NCBI RefSeq assembly: GCF_963678225.1
Contig: NZ_OY782764.1
Location: 2,671,001 to 2,735,000 of the forward strand
Source: an uncultured Cohaesibacter sp.
GTDB lineage: Bacteria; Pseudomonadota; Alphaproteobacteria; Rhizobiales; Cohaesibacteraceae
Length of the DNA: 64,000 nucleotides
Direction: 5' to 3'
Part shown: piece after piece, positions 60,708 through 64,000 of the stretch
How the letters are laid out: every line of letters starts with the position of its first letter
Position numbering within the stretch: the stretch's first letter is position 1
Program-made: the position numbers and the translations under genes
Notes under the pieces: generated by a model
The model's database searches: none
What the model was told of the DNA's origin: nothing
The model's input: the letters and a program-made list of their open reading frames with translations, nothing else

Positions 60708-62414
60708 ATGATGACAAACAGGAATGACGACAAGGACGGCGATGACTATTGCGCGTCCTCGTCCACGCAAAAATTCAACCTGGCTCAAATGAACTCGATT
60801 GCGGGATCCTATGATGTCGCAATGGCTCGTGCGCGCCGCTTTTTTCTTGATACCGGGAATGTTGAGGGCAATATACCCGTAACCATTCTTCAATCTTGGC
60901 GGCGCAGTGCAGACTATGGCGTTGCCATGGAAACGCCCGCCAAGGTTGAAATTCCCACGCGGGCGGAGCTTAGTGCCCTGATCGAGCGCAATGAGTCCCT
61001 TGTGCAAGCATCTTGGGGGGAAGTGGAGGCCTTGCGCCGCGACATCGGGCAGTCGGAAGGGGTGGTGATCCTGACGGATCCCGAGGGTCAGATCCTCATG
61101 CGGGTCGGCAATGATACTTTCATGCAGGAGGCCAATCGTCTCGCCCTGATGCCGGGGGCGTCCTGGAACGAGCGGCTGATGGGGACCAATGCCATCGGTA
61201 CAGCCATTCAGGAAGAAAGTCCTTTGACTATTTGTGGGACCGAGCATTTTCTTGATCCCAATGGTGTCCTGAGCTGTTCTGCAATTCCTATACTCAATCC
61301 GCAAGGCAGCATCCTCGGCACTCTTGATCTCAGTACACCGGCCAATGTTCCACATGATCATTTGCTGGCCTTGCTCGGGCGCGCCGTCACGCATATTGAA
61401 CGGAATGTTTTCCAGTATAACAGCGATAGCTGGGAGCGAATGATCATTCACAACAATCCCAGTCTTCTGGGCAGTCCGCATGAAGGCGTACTGGCCTTTG
61501 AGGGAGACAAGCTTGTGGGGGCCAACCGGATTGCGATGACCCTGCTCGGCTTGCCATGGAGCGCTATTGGTGGTTTGCGCTTCAATGATCTTTTCTCGGT
61601 GCAGCATGGCAGTGTCAACCGAACTGCTTCTGCAGACGAATGCATCGTGCAGACGTTGAATGGTCAGACTTTCTTCGCCCGCATGGTGCAGGCTACGTCG
61701 GAGCGGCGCCGTCAAGTCGTTAGTCCTACACCTCTTAGCCAACAAAGAAACGTAAAAGATCTTCCGCGCCATCCTCATGAAATTCTGGATGATTTGCAGA
61801 AGGATCATATTGTAGGCCCTATTTCACGACGCAAACCTCATGCCGGAGCGCTGCTCACAGCTTCTGACGAGCGGGATGATAGCGGGGAAGCTGTGCTCAT
61901 TGTGGTCCAGGGTGAGGTGCGTTGTTTCACTTCCTTTGAGGGCAAGGAACTGACCCTGTTTTCGCTTGGGCCGGGCGACGCCATGATCTTGCGCGATCAC
62001 CTGCAAATGGAAATGCGAACGGAAGGCGAAGTTTATATCTTGCGTCACAAGGAATTTGAAACCGCGCTTGGTATGAGTACCGAGTTTGCCCTGTCCGTCA
62101 TTCCAGTTGTTGAGCATCTGCTCAGAAAGTCCATCGAACTGATAGAGGACATGGTCTTTCATAGCGTCAAGTTCAGGCTTGTGCGGATGGTGGTCGATCG
62201 CGTCGATAAATCCGGGCGCCCGACTGCGCGCGGAATTTCGGTTCAGATGCAGTCGAATGGTGAAGAAATCGCGATGCGCCTTGGTGTGACCCGACAAACG
62301 GTTTCAACTGCCATCGCAGGACTGATCCGCGACGGTTATGTTGAAAGGCTTGGCTCAAAAGAGTTCCTCGTCAGGGATCTTGGCAAGCTCAAAGCCCTTC
62401 TGGACAAGAAATAG
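60708..62414 (+). CDS. GAF-type sensor fused to Crp/Fnr-like DNA-binding protein
   Basis: A 568-residue regulator of mixed design. Residues about 45-230 match the AcoR-type N-terminus (IPVTILQSWRRSADYGV, LIERNESLV, GVVILTDPEGQILMRVG, NAIGTAIQE), a GAF sensor normally followed by a sigma-54 ATPase. Here no AAA+ or Walker motif follows. A PAS-like part is followed by a cyclic-nucleotide-binding barrel (GEVRCFTSFEGKELTLFSLGPGDAMI) and a Crp helix-turn-helix (EEIAMRLGVTRQTVSTAIAGL, about 521-541). It probably senses an aldehyde or metabolite and controls the cluster with sigma-70 polymerase. Confidence 0.78.
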   Translation: MMTNRNDDKDGDDYCASSSTQKFNLAQMNSIAGSYDVAMARARRFFLDTGNVEGNIPVTILQSWRRSADYGVAMETPAKVEIPTRAELSALIERNESLVQASWGEVEALRRDIGQSEGVVILTDPEGQILMRVGNDTFMQEANRLALMPGASWNERLMGTNAIGTAIQEESPLTICGTEHFLDPNGVLSCSAIPILNPQGSILGTLDLSTPANVPHDHLLALLGRAVTHIERNVFQYNSDSWERMIIHNNPSLLGSPHEGVLAFEGDKLVGANRIAMTLLGLPWSAIGGLRFNDLFSVQHGSVNRTASADECIVQTLNGQTFFARMVQATSERRRQVVSPTPLSQQRNVKDLPRHPHEILDDLQKDHIVGPISRRKPHAGALLTASDERDDSGEAVLIVVQGEVRCFTSFEGKELTLFSLGPGDAMILRDHLQMEMRTEGEVYILRHKEFETALGMSTEFALSVIPVVEHLLRKSIELIEDMVFHSVKFRLVRMVVDRVDKSGRPTARGISVQMQSNGEEIAMRLGVTRQTVSTAIAGLIRDGYVERLGSKEFLVRDLGKLKALLDKK

Positions 62415-62499
62415 ATACCTCTTTCTCAAGCCTTCTCGAAAAATCTCGAAAAGACTTCTGGCGAGACCTAAAAGCCTGTTGTGACATCGGCCTTGATTG

Positions 62500-62515
62500 T
62501 TGACCGATCTGTCAA
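62500..62515 (+). promoter_or_regulatory. Palindromic operator candidate upstream of hypB
   Basis: TTGACCGATCTGTCAA is a near-perfect 16-bp palindrome (TTGAC-N6-GTCAA) nested in a larger inverted repeat GCCTTGA...TCAAGGC (62490-62518). Its form fits a Crp/Fnr-family dimer site, 82 bases before hypB and 86 bases after the regulator gene. It may be the operator of the GAF-Crp regulator. Confidence 0.5.
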
Positions 62516-62596
62516 GGCAGGGCATGCGACATGACGAAACTGCCTCCGTGCGCCCTTTCGCTCGCGGCGCAGGTTCAGCTTTGAAAGGATATGAAT

Positions 62597-63457
62597 ATGT
62601 GTGGCACCTGTGGCTGTTCCGATCCGAACTCTGCGGTTTCAATGATTGATCCTGAAACTGGTGAAGCGTCCCTTCTGCGGTCAGATCATGATCACCATCA
62701 TCACGACCATACCCATCACCACCATCATCATGCGCACAATGCTCATGGTCACAGTCATCATCATGACCACGACCATAGTCATGAACACAGCGGACGTATC
62801 ATTTCTGTGGAGCAGGCAATTCTGGCGGAAAATGATCGTCTGGCCCAGCGCAATCGCGGCTGGTTTGAAGGGCGCGGTGTGCTTGCGCTCAATCTGGTTA
62901 GTTCACCCGGAGCGGGAAAGACGACATTGCTAGAAAAGACCATCGAGACCTTATCCCCCACTGTGGAACTGACAGTGATCGAAGGCGACCAGATGACAAC
63001 CAATGACGCTGACAGGATACGCGCAGCCGGAGCCAGCGCCCTGCAAATCAATACAGGGGCCGGCTGTCATCTGGAGGCAGACATGATAGCCGCCGCGACG
63101 AAAAAACTAAATCCTGCACCGGGTTCGATCGTGATGATCGAAAATGTCGGCAATCTGGTATGTCCTGCCATGTTCGATCTGGGGGAGCATATGAAGATCG
63201 CGATTGTTTCAACAACCGAGGGCGACGATAAACCGGTGAAATATCCCTACATGTTCAGTGCCTCAGAAGTGGTGATTGTCAACAAGATCGATCTTGCGCC
63301 TTACGTGGATTTTGATGAAGAGCGGATTTCCGCAAATATCCGCAAAGTCAATCCGCAGGCCCGTATCTTTATGCTGTCGGCTCGCACAGGAGAGGGAATG
63401 GCTGAGTGGATCGATTTTCTCAAAGAATTGAAAAGGGACATGTCTGTAGCTGGTTAG
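62597..63457 (+). CDS. hypB: Hydrogenase nickel GTPase HypB, His-rich
   Basis: From the ATG at 62597 the protein has 286 residues. It starts with the high-affinity nickel motif MCGTCGCSD, then a His/Asp-rich stretch (about residues 28-65) with over twenty His residues for nickel storage, followed by the GTPase domain (NLVSSPGAGKTTLLEKT, VIEGDQ, GAGCHLEADM, ENVGNLVCPAMFDLGE, VNKIDLAPY). It delivers nickel with HypA. GAAAGG lies eight bases before this ATG; the ATG at 62591 is too close to it. Confidence 0.92.
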   Translation: MCGTCGCSDPNSAVSMIDPETGEASLLRSDHDHHHHDHTHHHHHHAHNAHGHSHHHDHDHSHEHSGRIISVEQAILAENDRLAQRNRGWFEGRGVLALNLVSSPGAGKTTLLEKTIETLSPTVELTVIEGDQMTTNDADRIRAAGASALQINTGAGCHLEADMIAAATKKLNPAPGSIVMIENVGNLVCPAMFDLGEHMKIAIVSTTEGDDKPVKYPYMFSASEVVIVNKIDLAPYVDFDEERISANIRKVNPQARIFMLSARTGEGMAEWIDFLKELKRDMSVAG

Positions 63458-63505
63458 GCTTGGGCCCTGGAGCTCTTGCTATGAGGTGTTGGAGGAAGGC
63501 TGGTT

Positions 63506-64000
63506 ATGTTGGCACTATCGCTCATCATTCGCGGTCAGGTGCAGGGGGTGGGGTTTCGGCCCACCGTCTGGCGCTTGGCGCGTGAGTATGGCTTGACGGG
63601 CGATGTTAAGAATACAGGCGAAGGCGTAGAGGTTCGGGTTTGGGGGGAGATGGCTGAAAGGTTCGAGGCCATTCTCAAGGCCAATCTGCCCGGGCTTGCA
63701 CGGATCGACAGCATTGCTCGGCATTCTCTGTCGGGAGCCGCTCCTCAAAGCTTTGAAATCGTGAACAGTCAGGAGGGAAGCGTAACGCAGTTGGCGGTTA
63801 CGCCAGACATGGCAACCTGTCCGGATTGCCTCGATGAAATCCAGGATCCCTTTGATCGTCGCTATCGCTATCCTTTCAACAATTGCACCAACTGCGGACC
63901 GCGTTTCACCATTGTTCAATCCGGCCCCTATGATCGGGCCAGAACCACCATGGCGCCCTTTGTCATGTGCGAGGATTGTGCGGGCGAATTCGCAAACCCC
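63506..64000 (+). CDS. hypF: Carbamoyltransferase HypF, N-terminal part
   Basis: The frame starts at 63506 with TGGAGG upstream and runs off the window after 165 residues; full HypF has about 750. It begins with the acylphosphatase-like domain (RGQVQGVGFRPTVWRLA) and continues into the zinc-finger-like region (CPDCLDEIQDP, NNCTNCGPRFTI, MCEDCAGEF). HypF makes the carbamoyl group that becomes cyanide on the iron of the Ni-Fe site. hypC, hypD and hypE are expected to follow. Confidence 0.93.
   Translation, partial: MLALSLIIRGQVQGVGFRPTVWRLAREYGLTGDVKNTGEGVEVRVWGEMAERFEAILKANLPGLARIDSIARHSLSGAAPQSFEIVNSQEGSVTQLAVTPDMATCPDCLDEIQDPFDRRYRYPFNNCTNCGPRFTIVQSGPYDRARTTMAPFVMCEDCAGEFANP

Noticed and set aside
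60708-62414. Sigma-54 enhancer-binding activator of the AcoR family
   Set aside because: There is no AAA+ domain, no GAFTGA motif and no Walker A; the output domain is of Crp/Fnr type.

Overview
The window looks like a chromosomal segment of a mid-GC alphaproteobacterium, probably a marine member of the Hyphomicrobiales. The reasons are that the Cas13a is closest by memory to the Rhodobacter capsulatus protein, the prophage structural proteins are of alphaproteobacterial type, and a tRNA-Pro fragment has alphaproteobacterial-style sequence. A Cohaesibacter-like host is only a guess. It falls into three blocks.

Block 1 (1-22.5 kb) is the right end of a short-tailed (podovirus-like) prophage. 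It carries scaffold, a DUF5309/SU10-type capsid, head-tail and tail-hub proteins, ejected virion proteins, a virion muramidase, a tail fibre and a lysis cassette (holin-like/lysozyme fusion, Rz, overlapping Rz1, small membrane protein). Directly behind the lysis genes, on the same strand, is a complete single-effector type VI-A system: a 1328-residue Cas13a with two R-x4-H HEPN motifs and two CRISPR arrays of diverged but related repeats, without cas1/cas2. A small membrane-anchored protein follows. The block ends at 22442-22490 with the 3' half of a tRNA-Pro(CGG) gene, the expected attR of an element integrated in that tRNA. Cas13a therefore appears to be cargo of the prophage.

Block 2 (22.5-34 kb) is an accessory, defence-like island. 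It holds an HTH protein, a DUF3883 nuclease-like protein with an RNase H-fold partner, a PEP-synthase-like ATP-grasp protein, a dGTPase-type HD hydrolase, and a compact minus-strand operon: a small Gly-tailed protein starting Met-Gly-Ser, a PfkB-kinase/nucleoside deoxyribosyltransferase fusion, QueC, and an OGG/Nth-type DNA glycosylase. I do not recognise this operon as a named system; it shares parts with type IV CBASS and Qat but has no cyclase and no Qat ATPase.

Block 3 (34-64 kb) is a metabolic super-cluster. On the minus strand lie nearly all molybdopterin genes (moaA, moaC-mog fusion, moeA, moaD, moaE, moeB) and hypA. Divergently, a group 4 (Hyf/Ech-like) membrane [NiFe] hydrogenase has its antiporter subunits fused into one 1261-residue polypeptide. 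Then come a ferredoxin, an XdhC chaperone, a Mop-type aldehyde oxidoreductase (cluster cysteines at the same positions as I recall for the Desulfovibrio gigas enzyme) and a set matching the DVU_1551-1558 / Trs neighbourhood of Desulfovibrio (flavin/Fe-S protein, small redox protein, methyltransferase, C-GCAxxG-C-C protein, MocA-HD fusion, radical SAM TrsS, CoA-ligase/HAD fusion). A GAF-Crp hybrid regulator, hypB and the start of hypF follow. There is no formate dehydrogenase. The layout suggests that electrons from aldehyde oxidation go through ferredoxin to an ion-pumping, H2-evolving hydrogenase.
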